Below are positions 53,081 through 61,877 of a stretch of DNA of 64,000 nt, piece after piece. The DNA lies in contig NZ_RQWN01000001.1 of assembly GCF_003977755.1 (NCBI RefSeq), positions 310,001 to 374,000 of the forward strand. The letters run 5' to 3'. The DNA is from Haloterrigena salifodinae. GTDB lineage: Archaea; Halobacteriota; Halobacteria; Halobacteriales; Natrialbaceae. The notes beneath the pieces are model-generated. The model was not told the origin of the DNA, ran no database searches, and saw nothing but the letters and a program-made list of their open reading frames with translations. Within the stretch, counting starts at the first letter, position 1. Every line of letters begins with the position of its first letter. The position numbers and the translations under genes were made by a program.

Positions 53081-53640
53081 TCTGTTTCGTTCGTCGCCTT
53101 CCAGGGGTGGCAGCTGCTGTTCTACGATCAGGAGAGCATCGCCGACCCGCTCGAGACGATCCCGAAGGCGATCTACGTCTCGGTCCCGGTGGCGGTGTCG
53201 ATCTACATGCTCGTGGCGGTGGTGACGTACAATCTCGCGCCCCAAGCCGTTCGAAACAGTCCCCATACCGCGCTGGTCGAGGCCGCCTCGGCGATCGGCG
53301 GGGCGGTCGGGCTCGCGAGCGCGGCGGCGATCGTCATCTCGCTGTCGGCGCTGTTCTCGACGGGGAGCGCGATCAACGCGACGCTGTTCTCGACGGGCTA
53401 CTTCGCCAAGGGAATGCTGTCCGACGACCTGCTGCCCGATCGGGCGGGCGACTCGAGCGAGAGCGGCGTTCCCGAACGCACTCTGCTGATTCTCGGGGTC
53501 GTGACGGCGGCGTTCACCGCCTACGGAAGCCTCTCGGCGATCACCGCGTTCGCCTCGCTTTCGTTCATCGTCGTCTTCGGCGCGATGAGCGCGCTCGCGT
53601 TCACCAAGCGCGACGCCCTCTTGCCGACGCTCGCCGGCCC
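53081..53640 (+). pseudogene. 5'-truncated APC-family permease remnant
   Basis: The frame opens within a membrane protein, starting VSFVAFQGWQLLFYDQESIADPLETIPKAIYVSVPVAV, and continues through STGSAINATLFSTGYFAKGMLSDDLLP and LTIL-type helices to FASLSFIVVFGAMSALAFTKRD. These align with the last ~190 residues of the intact APC permease at 59740 (FVSFEGWQLLFYDQDQFDDPDETLAKG..., STASAINSTLFSEALFAKNLISDDILP, FASLAFIVVFGSMSALALTVRD). The first ~210 residues, including the start, are missing. There is no stop before the CNNM gene, so the frame runs into it. No promoter or start precedes the fragment, which is most likely not functional. Confidence 0.75.
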
Positions 53641-53683
53641 AGACCTGAGACGTCTGGGCGCCGTACCAGGTGAACGGGACACG

Positions 53684-54766
53684 ATGAACCCCGTCATGAT
53701 CGTCGCCCGTCTCGCGGCTGGACTCGCGTTCATCCTCGCCAACGCCTTCTTCGTCGCCATCGAGTTCGGCCTGACCCGGGCGCGACAGTACTCCGCCGAG
53801 GAGTTCGACGAACCCGGGCTCCAGCGGGCCTGGGAAATGACCGACGATCTCGAGATCTACCTCACGAGCTGTCAGGTGGGAATCACGGCCTCGAGCATCG
53901 CCGTCGGTATCGTGGCCGAACCGGCGCTCGCGGCCCTGTTCGAGCCCTTCCTCGCGGACTCCCGGCTCGCGTCGGTCGGTGCCGGCGGGATCCTCGCATT
54001 CGTCATCATCAATCTCGTCCACCTGACCCACGGCGAGCAGACGCCGACATATCTCGGCGTCGAGCGATCGAAGACCGTCTGTCGATACTGTGCGACGCCC
54101 CTGTACTGGTTCGCGTGGCTTATCTCGCCGATCATCCGCATCGGCGACGGCGTGGCCAAGTGGACGCTCGGGCTGTTCGGCGTCGAGATGAGCGGCGCGT
54201 GGCTCGAGACCGAGGTCGACACGATCGAGTCGCGGGCCGAACTGCGAACCGAACTCGCATCGGTCCTGGAGGAAGGGGACCTCCCGGACGAGCGACGCGA
54301 GGAGGTGCTGAACGCCCTCGAGATCGGAACGGAATCGGTCGAAGAGGTCGCAGTCCCGTCGGATGACGTCGTCGCCCTGTCGACGGCGGTCGAGCCCGAG
54401 GAGAACCTCCGACGCATCGAGGAGTCGCCCCACACCCGATACCCGCTCGTCGGTGACGACCTGTCGGACTACCGCGGCAACGTTTACGTGCCGATGCTGC
54501 CCCACCGCGGCGAGGACCTGGTCGACGACGACAGCGACGTCGACATCGAGTCGATCGCGTCGAAGCCCCTGGAGATCGACCCCGACACGTCGGTCAGCGA
54601 CGCGATCGACCGGTTCCAGGCGGCCAACGACGAACTGGCGCTGGTCACGGACGACGACGGCGTCGTCGGACTGCTCACCGTCACGGACGCCGTCGAGGAG
54701 ATCATGGGCGAACTCCGGGATCCGATGGACGTGCGAGCGGACACAGAGGCAGGGGCAGAGGCGTAG
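53684..54766 (+). CDS. CNNM/DUF21 hemolysin-family membrane protein with CBS domains
   Basis: 360 residues from MNPVMIVARLAAGLAFILANAFFVAIEFGLTRARQYS. The DUF21 (CNNM) transmembrane domain covers about 1-190 with the typical signatures ANAFFVAIEFGLTR, TSCQVGITASSIAVGIVAEPA and HLTHGEQTPTYLGVER; a pair of CBS domains follows (~215-345, VSDAIDRFQAANDELALVTDDDGVVGLLTVTDAVEEIMGEL). Related proteins transport or sense Mg2+ or other divalent ions. An in-frame longer start (53189) would fuse the remnant permease to it and is rejected. A 7-base inverted repeat CCCAGAC/GTCTGGG lies 26-46 bases upstream. Confidence 0.9.
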   Translation: MNPVMIVARLAAGLAFILANAFFVAIEFGLTRARQYSAEEFDEPGLQRAWEMTDDLEIYLTSCQVGITASSIAVGIVAEPALAALFEPFLADSRLASVGAGGILAFVIINLVHLTHGEQTPTYLGVERSKTVCRYCATPLYWFAWLISPIIRIGDGVAKWTLGLFGVEMSGAWLETEVDTIESRAELRTELASVLEEGDLPDERREEVLNALEIGTESVEEVAVPSDDVVALSTAVEPEENLRRIEESPHTRYPLVGDDLSDYRGNVYVPMLPHRGEDLVDDDSDVDIESIASKPLEIDPDTSVSDAIDRFQAANDELALVTDDDGVVGLLTVTDAVEEIMGELRDPMDVRADTEAGAEA

Positions 54767-54960
54767 CGCCGACGGTCGCCTCCCGATAGCCGAGCGCTTC
54801 GAGACGCTGCTCTACGTTCCGCCGATTCTTCCCGTCGAGCCCCGGGAGGTCACCGGACGGCTTCTCGACCGCGGGGATCGGTGCCGACTCGAGGACCGCC
54901 GGCGCGTCGTCGCCGAGCGTGGTGATGGTAGACACGCGATATCGAATTACTTGGGGGCAA

Positions 54961-55770
54961 CTATCGGAGAGAACTATCGTCGATCCGAAGCGACTCCTCG
55001 TCGACGGCATCGAACTCGGCAGCCACGAGGTTGCCGGCTGGATCGAAGAGTTCCGATTCGTCCCTCAGTACGTACAGTTCGCCCTGTTCCGTTTCCGAAC
55101 CTTCCTGCGGGAAAAAGAGGAACCGATCGTTCGTGCCGAAGTACTCAGCGTGGACGGTCTCGTAATCCGTAAACAGACCGCTTTGCTCGATATCCTGTGG
55201 GACCCAGCCCTGCGGTCCCGACGTGATTCTGAACGGCGCGCTCGAGAAGAAGTTCTCGGGGCGGACAGCAGCCTCGCCGCCGTCGTCATCCAGAATTTCG
55301 AAGTCCTCGTTGATCTCGAGTTCGAAGGGGAGATCCGCTTCGGTGAGCGGTCGGTACCGGACGCGGACGAGATCAGTAATCCCTAACTCGTTTTCGGGTG
55401 GTGTTAATAACCGGTCATCGAATACGTACTTCGCTCCCTCCTCGATTTGCACGTCTCGGGGCACGAAGAGATACCCCTCTCTGTTCGTGTTGAAGTGTTG
55501 AATGACGCGCACGCTGTGATTCCGGAGGACGTCCGGGTTGTCGACGACGGGAGCATCCTGCAGTGGCGGTGAAACGACCCGGAAGACTTCGCCTGAGAAG
55601 TACATCTCGCCGGTCGTGATCGCTTCTCGAAATTGGCCGCTGCCGTCGTTCGACGACGAGGACTCCTGCCCTCCGGCGGTTCCGATCGCACCGAGTCCGA
55701 GTGCAGCCGAGGCGACCGAACCCGCCTTTACGAACCAACGTCGTGATTTCCGGCCGCGGTGATCGTTCAT
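54961..55770 (-). CDS. Tat-exported protein of unknown function
   Basis: 269 residues. Residues 1-33 are a twin-arginine signal (SRRWFVKAG, then SVASAALGLGAIGTAGG). The mature protein begins with a Ser/Asn/Gly linker and continues as a strand-rich, acidic domain with FREAITTGEMYFSGEVFRVVSPPLQDAPVV, REGYLFVPRDVQIEEGAKYVFDDRLLTPPENELG and a later YFGTNDRFLFFPQEGSETEQGELYVLRDE. No lipobox is present, so it is likely secreted or anchored otherwise. Family not recognised. The gene stands alone between convergent and same-strand neighbours. Confidence 0.78.
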   Translation of the reverse strand: MNDHRGRKSRRWFVKAGSVASAALGLGAIGTAGGQESSSSNDGSGQFREAITTGEMYFSGEVFRVVSPPLQDAPVVDNPDVLRNHSVRVIQHFNTNREGYLFVPRDVQIEEGAKYVFDDRLLTPPENELGITDLVRVRYRPLTEADLPFELEINEDFEILDDDGGEAAVRPENFFSSAPFRITSGPQGWVPQDIEQSGLFTDYETVHAEYFGTNDRFLFFPQEGSETEQGELYVLRDESELFDPAGNLVAAEFDAVDEESLRIDDSSLR

Positions 55771-55879
55771 GGTAAATCAACATCCATCGAGGACGCTCGG
55801 CCTTTTAGGCCGCTTGCCGATAGTCCACGGGCCAGCTTTTGCATGCATCTATCGGTCGTTATCACGGGTTTCAGGAAAT

Positions 55880-56497
55880 CTAGTTCTCGGATTTGGACCG
55901 AAGTCGTTGCCGGAAGAATCCGACGAGTTCGTCGACGTAGTCGGTTCCCCAAACCGCGACGATCATTGCTCCGACCGCGTTGAACACGAAGTCGGTGACG
56001 ATGTCGTCGATGCCGAAGACGGTGACAACCGTACCGCCGAGGGCGAACTCCAGTACCTCCCAGATGACGCCGATCGCGAGGACGAAAACGACGATGAACA
56101 CGGATCGAAACGTCGACGGGACGTTCATCTCGTCGGAATGGAGTTCGAACGCACGGAAGGCGGCGTATCCCAGGCCGGCGATAACCGATGCCGAGACCGT
56201 GTGGGCGATCTCGTCGTACCACTGGTACGTTTCGTACAGCCAGAGCGATCCTATGGTGTGGAGAATGACGGCGGCGGTAATCCAGAGGACGAGTCCGGCG
56301 TCCATCGAGTATCCGTACTCCCGACGCAACCACGCCGGGAGAAGCGTTATCCCGAGGGCTAACCCCGCTGTTCCGGTAATCGCGAACTGAATCGTCACCG
56401 CCCCGTAACCGAGGAGCGCAACGAGTGCGAGCTGCAGCCCCCGAACAATACGGCGCTCTTGGGTATCTGTCAGTCCCACTGCGTCGCTGAGCGTCAT
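55880..56497 (-). CDS. Membrane protein, DUF2238/YjdF-like
   Basis: 205 residues from MTLSDAVGLTDTQERR, with five to six membrane helices. WYDEIAHTVSASVIAGLGYAAFRAFE and VIWEVLEFALGGTVVTVFGIDDIVTDFVFNAVGAMIVA resemble the DUF2238 family (aspartate and His in a helix, then W-E-x-x-E). Function unknown. Its ATG overlaps the stop of the upstream membrane gene by four bases, so the two probably act together. Confidence 0.78.
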   Translation of the reverse strand: MTLSDAVGLTDTQERRIVRGLQLALVALLGYGAVTIQFAITGTAGLALGITLLPAWLRREYGYSMDAGLVLWITAAVILHTIGSLWLYETYQWYDEIAHTVSASVIAGLGYAAFRAFELHSDEMNVPSTFRSVFIVVFVLAIGVIWEVLEFALGGTVVTVFGIDDIVTDFVFNAVGAMIVAVWGTDYVDELVGFFRQRLRSKSEN

Positions 56498-57081
56498 AGT
56501 GATTCTGCTCCGTTTGCGGCCCGATCGACGGCCCCCGCCGGCTGGAATCGTCTGACGTACCACTGAAAGATCCCACCGAGCGCGAGTCCGACGACGGTAA
56601 CGACGACGAAATCCCGCTGCAGTTCGGCCTGCGAGCGCAGGTACGCGGTTCCGAGCCATCGATCCGAGTAGAACTGCGCGACGGTCCAAAGCGCCTGGAG
56701 TGCTATCGTCGTCAACACCGCGAAACCGACGGAAAACCGACGGCTTAGTTTGACCGCCGTAAACGCTTCGAGCTCGACGACGACGATGAGTGCGAGCGCT
56801 GCGACGGTGATATACACCGAGGTTTCGAACGGAAATACAACTGCACCGGCGACGGCAGCGAACGCAACGACTGCTAGGAGCGGCCAAGAGACCAGTGCCG
56901 TCCAGTCGCCGGTCGTTAGCGCCGGCGCTGCGACCGCGGCGACGATGAGTAATTCGAACCCGCCCCAGAGTAGAACGCCCGCGTATATGTCCTCGAGGCC
57001 GCCCAGCGCCACGATAGTCACTAGCAACCAGCCGATGATGGCGTTGGTTCGCTCGTCGCGGATGAGTTCCGCAAGCGTCAC
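56494..57081 (-). CDS. Integral membrane protein of unknown function
   Basis: 195 residues, about six hydrophobic helices and short loops: NAIIGWLLVTIVALGGLEDIYAGVLLWGGFELLIVAAVAAPAL near the N-terminus and DFVVVTVVGLALGGIFQWYVRRFQPAG near the C-terminus. Translationally coupled (ATGA) to the DUF2238-like gene. Family not recognised with certainty. Confidence 0.75.
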   Translation of the reverse strand: MTLAELIRDERTNAIIGWLLVTIVALGGLEDIYAGVLLWGGFELLIVAAVAAPALTTGDWTALVSWPLLAVVAFAAVAGAVVFPFETSVYITVAALALIVVVELEAFTAVKLSRRFSVGFAVLTTIALQALWTVAQFYSDRWLGTAYLRSQAELQRDFVVVTVVGLALGGIFQWYVRRFQPAGAVDRAANGAESL

Positions 57082-57358
57082 AGAGTACTAACACGGTTCG
57101 AGCCACTAAAATGCGTAGCAGATTTGTAGCTCTCTGACCGCCTCGAGATCCGGAGTCGATGAAACCCAGAGCGATGATCCAGGTCCGTTGTCCGTATTCC
57201 CGCACCTAATTCTCGGTATCGACACAGGACCTCAACGATCCATAACTCGGCGCTATCTGCCGGCGCCGGCGCGGAACTCGAGCGCCGCACGGTCGGTGGC
57301 TCCGTCTCTACTCGGCGGTCGCACGGAGGGACGGCTCGCGACGGACGATCGTCGCTCG
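57082..57358. other. Intergenic region
   Basis: Nothing supported. Together with 57359-57441 it separates the membrane pair from the glycosylase-like gene; 57359-57441 itself contains the alternative-frame acidic tail discussed for that gene. Confidence 0.4.
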
Positions 57359-57441
57359 TCAGTTCGGATCCGCGCCGTCGGTCGCGTCCGCTCCCGTTCC
57401 CGCTCCGGAACCCGTGTTTGTGTTTGCATCGGTACCCGTGT

Positions 57442-57945
57442 CTACGTCCGTATCAGCGCCCGCATCAGCGTCGTCGACCGGTCCTTCGCCCAACCGAACA
57501 GGTGTCGCTTTTCGTTGGCGTAGTAGTAGCGGTACGCGTCGACGTAGTCGTCGGCCGTCCACTCCCCGGTCAACTGCGGGGGATCCGCAAGCCCCTCCGT
57601 CGGCCACTCGAGGTTCCGAACGAGATCCCCGTCGAGCGAACGGACGGTCGCCCAGCAGCCGTGGCGCTCCGTCGGCTCGTGATCCCAGCGGTAACGCCAC
57701 TCCTCGTGGGCGAGTTCGGTGTAGTCGTACAGGTACTCCCAGTTGGCGAGCGATCGGGCGGCCCACCGAGTCAGCGGATTGTCCGGGTGAGAGAAGTAGA
57801 GTGCCTCGGACTCCGGATACCCGTTCTGCTGGACCGCAGTCGTCAGCACCATCGAACACTCGAAGACGCTGCTGGAGACGTGTCTGTCGACGAGCCACCG
57901 CGCGGTCCGCTCGAGGTCGCGGTCGAGCCAGAAGGCGTTGACCAT
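57442..57945 (-). CDS. Pyrimidine-dimer-glycosylase-like protein, possible 3' frameshift
   Basis: 167 residues from MVNAFWLDRDLERTARWLVDRHV (ATG at 58044 is an in-frame alternative). The pattern D-R-D-x-x-x-x-A-R-x-x-x-D-R-H-V...HPDNPLTRWAARSLANWEYLYDYTELAHEEWRYRW resembles a family of phage/archaeal proteins distantly related to T4 endonuclease V (pyrimidine dimer DNA glycosylase). The assignment is by memory of the pattern and not firm. Near 57495 a shift to another minus-strand frame would continue as EGPVDDADAGADTDVDTGTD and further acidic repeats to a stop at 57359, which looks like a normal haloarchaeal disordered tail, whereas the annotated end (KDRSTTLMRALIRT) is basic. Confidence 0.65.
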   Translation of the reverse strand: MVNAFWLDRDLERTARWLVDRHVSSSVFECSMVLTTAVQQNGYPESEALYFSHPDNPLTRWAARSLANWEYLYDYTELAHEEWRYRWDHEPTERHGCWATVRSLDGDLVRNLEWPTEGLADPPQLTGEWTADDYVDAYRYYYANEKRHLFGWAKDRSTTLMRALIRT

Positions 57946-58078
57946 TCGACTCGAACGACGCGACGCGAGACGGTAGGTCCACTGCCGGTCGTCGCCGTCA
58001 GTAACGGTCGCTGACACCCCATCAAGAGCAGGTGCCCTATCCACAATCCTCCGCCACGACAGTTACAATCGGTTCCTA

Positions 58079-59743
58079 ATGCGACGACGAACTCTCGGAC
58101 GCGACAATATCTCGACCGGAACCGATTCTCATGGGGGAGCGAACGCAGAGAACACGGGGGACGTCCAGAGGCGGCCGACGCGACGCGACCTGCTCGCCGG
58201 TATCGGTGGCGCGAGCGCGACTCTGTTGGCCGGGTGTTCGACGACGGTGGGGACGGGACCCGCTCCGACGCTCCGGATCGGCACCCTCCGACCGCCGATC
58301 ATGCTCGATCCGATCACGGCTGAATCGATCGGCTCGGAACAAGCCGTCGAGCGCGTCTTCGAGGGCCTCTACGCGTACGGCGAGGGGACCGACGTCGTCC
58401 CCGCGATCGCAGACGGCGAGCCGACGACCGAAAACGACGGGCGCGAATTCGTCGTCGAACTCGACGACGGCGCTCGGTTCCAGAACGACCGGGACGTGAT
58501 CGCCGAGGACGTCGTCTATTCGTACACCGCGCCGCTCGAGGAGGACGCGCCGACGGCGTGGCGGGTGAGCCCGTTCGAATCGGTCGAGGCCGAGGACGAA
58601 CGCACCGTCCGGTTCACGCTCTCGGAGCCGTATCCGGCGCTCGAGCACGCGCTCACGCATCCGATCGTGCCCCGGCAGGAGCGCGAGGACGACAGGGAGG
58701 CGTTCGCCGCGAACCCAATCGGCGCCGGTCCGTACGAGGTCGCCTCGTTCAGCGCGGAGAAGAAGGCCACGTTGATCCGCTGGGACGACTACTGGGGCGA
58801 GACCCGACCGGCGATCGAGCGCCTCACGCTGGCGTACGTCGAGTTCCCGATGACCCAGCTGACCAGCCTTCGGACGAATCGCAACGATATGATCGAGCCG
58901 GTCTCGCCGCTGATCGTCGATCACGTCGGCGACGTCGCGAACGCGTCGGTGAAGCGCCAGCAGGGGTACACGTCGTTTTACTACGGGTTCAATCTGAACG
59001 AGGGGCCCACGACCGACCCGCGAGTCCGCGAGGCGATCAGCTACTGCATCGACCTCGAGAAGGCGGTCTCCGAGTTCATCGAGCCGATGGGACAGCGCCA
59101 GTACGGCCCGCTGCCGCCGCAGGTGGCCGAGGAGTGGGACATGCCGACCGACGAGTGGACGGACCTCGCCAACGAGAAAAACGTGGAGCGGGCCAAGAAC
59201 CTGTTCCGCGAGGCCGACGCGGCAAGCGGCCAGCTTCGCATACTCACGTCGATGGATCCCAAACACAAGGAGTTAGGCGAGGCGCTCGCCGGCGGACTTC
59301 GGGACGCCGATCACGGCGCCCTCGTCATCTCGAAGCCCGAAACGAAGTTCGTCGAACGGTACGTCTCCGGTTCCCAGCGCGATTACTCGGTGTTCGTCGG
59401 CGAGATCAGCGGTACCCCCGATCCGGACTCGCACCTCTACCCGACGTTTCACGAGAACATGACGGGCGTGACGAACGGGACGTTCTATCGCGAGGACGCG
59501 GTCATGAACCGACTCGAGTCGGCTCGACGGACGGACGATCGCGAACGGCGACGAGAGCTCTACGAGGCGGCAGTCACGAAACTGCTCGAGGACCGGGTCT
59601 GCCTGCCGATCTGCTCGTTCGAGAACAGTTTCGCCGTGGACGCGGGCGTCGAGAACTTCCGCGTCCATCCGATCTCGAAAGTCAATCCGCGGCTCGCGGG
59701 GGAGCAGGGAGTCGTGACGATCGACGGAGGTGATGGCTCGTGA
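58079..59743 (+). CDS. Tat lipoprotein, family 5 solute-binding protein
   Basis: 554 residues. A Tat signal with lipobox occupies residues ~35-52 (TRRDLLAG ... LLAGC), so the protein is a lipid-anchored extracellular receptor. The rest has the peptide/nickel-binding (SBP_bac_5) layout: LRIGTLRPPIMLDPITAESIGSEQAVERVFEGLYAY, EFVVELDDGARFQNDRDVIAEDVVYSY, NPIGAGPYEV, FYYGFNLNEGPTTDPRVREAISYCIDLEKAV and a C-terminal lobe. The stop overlaps the start of an APC permease gene by four bases. No ABC permease or ATPase is nearby, so the binding protein seems to be paired with a secondary transporter. Confidence 0.93.
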   Translation: MRRRTLGRDNISTGTDSHGGANAENTGDVQRRPTRRDLLAGIGGASATLLAGCSTTVGTGPAPTLRIGTLRPPIMLDPITAESIGSEQAVERVFEGLYAYGEGTDVVPAIADGEPTTENDGREFVVELDDGARFQNDRDVIAEDVVYSYTAPLEEDAPTAWRVSPFESVEAEDERTVRFTLSEPYPALEHALTHPIVPRQEREDDREAFAANPIGAGPYEVASFSAEKKATLIRWDDYWGETRPAIERLTLAYVEFPMTQLTSLRTNRNDMIEPVSPLIVDHVGDVANASVKRQQGYTSFYYGFNLNEGPTTDPRVREAISYCIDLEKAVSEFIEPMGQRQYGPLPPQVAEEWDMPTDEWTDLANEKNVERAKNLFREADAASGQLRILTSMDPKHKELGEALAGGLRDADHGALVISKPETKFVERYVSGSQRDYSVFVGEISGTPDPDSHLYPTFHENMTGVTNGTFYREDAVMNRLESARRTDDRERRRELYEAAVTKLLEDRVCLPICSFENSFAVDAGVENFRVHPISKVNPRLAGEQGVVTIDGGDGS

Positions 59744-61092
59744 GCGACGACAACGGCGGCGGCGATAACGGCGGTGACGACGGAAGCGGATTCGGCGTCG
59801 GAACGGCTGTCGCGCTGGGCGTCGGCGGCATCGTCGGCGGCGGCATCTACGCGGCGATCGGTATCGTCGTGGCCGCCGCGGGGATTCTGACGTGGTTCGC
59901 CTACAGTCTGGCGACCGTCGTCGTCTTCTGCTGTGCGTACTCGTACATCAAGCTCAACGACGCGACCGAGAGCAGCGGCGGCTCTGTCTCCTATATCGAG
60001 GAGCTGTCGGGCAGATCGACAGTGGCCGGCGTCGTCGGCTGGACGCTCGTCGTCGGCTACATCGGGACGATGGCGATGTACGCCTACGCGTTCGGGATGT
60101 ACGCGCAGATGATGATCGGTGTCGAGTACGTCTTCGGACTCCCCATCCGACAGTTCCTCTCGATCGGTATCGTCGCCGTCTTCGTCGGACTGAACCTCCT
60201 CGGTGCGGGCTCGTCGGCGTCGGTCGAGCGGTTGCTCGTGTTCGTGCAGGCGGGGATCATCGCCGTCTTCGGCCTCATCGGACTCTGGTACGGCGCGGCG
60301 AACTTCCAGTTGCGACTCGGGCTCTCGCAGCTCGGGTTCAACCCGGTTCTCGCGGCGTCCGTCGGGTTCGTGTCGTTCGAGGGTTGGCAGCTCCTGTTCT
60401 ACGATCAGGACCAGTTCGACGATCCCGACGAGACCCTCGCGAAGGGCGTGTTCATCTCGATCCCGATCGCGGCGGCGATCTACATCCTCGTCGGCTTCGT
60501 CATCACGACGCTGTTGCCCGAGGAGGTGATCGCCGCCCAGCCCGAACCGGCGTTGCTCTACGGCGCCCTGCTCATCTCGAAGTGGCTCGCACTGGCGGTC
60601 GGCATCGCTGGACTCGTCTCGACGGCCAGCGCGATCAACTCGACGCTGTTCAGCGAAGCGCTGTTCGCGAAGAACCTCATCAGCGACGACATCCTCCCCC
60701 ACGAGATGGGCGATCCGGACGCCGACGCTGCGCCGAAACGGGCCGTGCTCGTCATCGGCGCCCTGACGGCTGCGTTCACCGCGCTCGGCAGCCTCGAGGC
60801 CGTCGTGGAGTTCGCCTCGCTGGCGTTTATCGTCGTCTTCGGGTCGATGAGCGCGCTCGCGCTGACGGTGCGCGATTCCGACGACGTGGACGTCAACCCA
60901 ATTCCGCCGCTGATCGGCGCGATCGGCTCGGCCGCGTTCTTCGTCATGCTGACGTGGTACCTCTACTCACAGCTCCCCGCGGTCTTCTGGCTGGTCGTCG
61001 TCATCGCCGTGCTCGTTTTCTCGGTCGAGGCGATGTACTTCAAGCGTCAGGAGCTCTCGGAAGGCGTTCGAGCCGTCGAAAAGCGAATCTGA
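59740..61092 (+). CDS. APC-superfamily amino acid permease
   Basis: 450 residues from GTG at 59740, preceded by GGAGGTGA. Twelve membrane helices. VALGVGGIVGGGIYAAIGIVVAAAG is the typical substrate-binding unwound helix 1 of APC transporters (G-x-G-G-G/S-I). FVSFEGWQLLFYDQDQFDDPDETLAKGVFISIPIAAAIYIL and STASAINSTLFSEALFAKNLISDDILPHEMG are family motifs. Start codon and stop codon of the upstream solute-binding protein overlap (GTGA). A truncated paralogue of its C-terminal half lies after secY. Substrate unknown, perhaps an amino acid or dipeptide bound by the upstream lipoprotein. Confidence 0.92.
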   Translation: MSDDNGGGDNGGDDGSGFGVGTAVALGVGGIVGGGIYAAIGIVVAAAGILTWFAYSLATVVVFCCAYSYIKLNDATESSGGSVSYIEELSGRSTVAGVVGWTLVVGYIGTMAMYAYAFGMYAQMMIGVEYVFGLPIRQFLSIGIVAVFVGLNLLGAGSSASVERLLVFVQAGIIAVFGLIGLWYGAANFQLRLGLSQLGFNPVLAASVGFVSFEGWQLLFYDQDQFDDPDETLAKGVFISIPIAAAIYILVGFVITTLLPEEVIAAQPEPALLYGALLISKWLALAVGIAGLVSTASAINSTLFSEALFAKNLISDDILPHEMGDPDADAAPKRAVLVIGALTAAFTALGSLEAVVEFASLAFIVVFGSMSALALTVRDSDDVDVNPIPPLIGAIGSAAFFVMLTWYLYSQLPAVFWLVVVIAVLVFSVEAMYFKRQELSEGVRAVEKRI

Positions 61093-61268
61093 TCGCTCTC
61101 GGCCGGCGTCATCGAACGCTCGCGGACGCTGCCGATGACGCATCCGTCGGAGCCGCGTCCTCACCCGCTCGTCGCAGTGAGAACGTAGGCCGAACCCCTA
61201 TCGGTTCTCTCGTCGGACCGGCAGACGTACTCGAGCGTTCGGAAGACACCGGGTCGAACGCCGGACAG

Positions 61269-61702
61269 ATGCAAGAACTGAACATCGCTCTCGTCGCGCT
61301 CGGCGGACTGACGTTGCTTCTGCGCCTTGTCGCCGGGCTCTTGGAGAACCGATCGTCGTCCTCGAGCAGTTCGCCCGCCTCACGATGGGGCTGGCCGTCA
61401 TGGCCGCTGCGCTGCGGATCCCGAAGCGGTACTTCCGGACGAACAACGTCGCGATGGCGGCGGTGCTCGTTCCCGGACTCGTCGCCATGTGGCTCGTCAG
61501 CGGCGGCCTCGCCTACGCGCTGCTGGACGTCCCGCTCTGGATCGCGCTGCTCATCGGAGCGATCGTCACGCCCACAGACCCGGTGCTGACGGGGACGATC
61601 GGCACCGGCCATCTACGCTCGAGTACGGTCCGTCTTCGCGAAGTCCTACACGTTGCCTGTGAAACGGCCGTTGGCGACGTCGGTCCTCATCGATCGGTGT
61701 GA
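61269..61702 (+). pseudogene. Broken Na+/H+ antiporter (CPA1/NhaP type)
   Basis: ATG at 61269 gives QELNIALVALGGLTLLLRLVAGLLENR, an antiporter N-terminus. At about 61342 the sensible reading moves to another frame, GEPIVVLEQFARLTMGLAVMAAALRIPKRYF, with several dozen expected residues missing between the two. This continues as MWLVSGGLAYALLDVPLWIALLIGAIVTPTDPVL (the T-P-T-D-P-V-L core with the ion-binding Asp) and then leaves the family at GTIGTGHL, stopping at 61702. Both a deletion/frameshift and a 3' truncation are thus seen; more than 250 residues of a normal antiporter are absent. Confidence 0.8.
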
Positions 61703-61877
61703 TAGAAGTATTATCTTCGTATCAACACCCACCTATCAGGAGTTCCTCTCTTTCGAGACCTCTTGTCAGCAGTAATCGGGCGGTTTCGAAACGGAAGTAA
61801 ATAGCTGCCGAGGCGTCTCACCTGCTGTCGCAAGGGCCGTATTTTTACCCCGAACTTCGTCTTACTCGGACCACGGG

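Noticed and set aside
53638-53658. Inverted repeat CCCAGAC/GTCTGGG before the CNNM gene as a terminator
   Set aside because: There is no following T-tract and it lies inside the region that may be the CNNM leader; too short to call.
52289-54505. 738-codon antisense frame across secY and the CNNM gene
   Set aside because: Composition rich in Asp/Arg/His/Glu repeats as expected for the complement of GC-rich membrane-protein codons; spans two unrelated sense genes.
53189-54766. A real fusion of permease and CNNM protein
   Set aside because: The permease part lacks its first ~210 residues and any start signal, and the CNNM part has its own conserved N-terminus at 53684.
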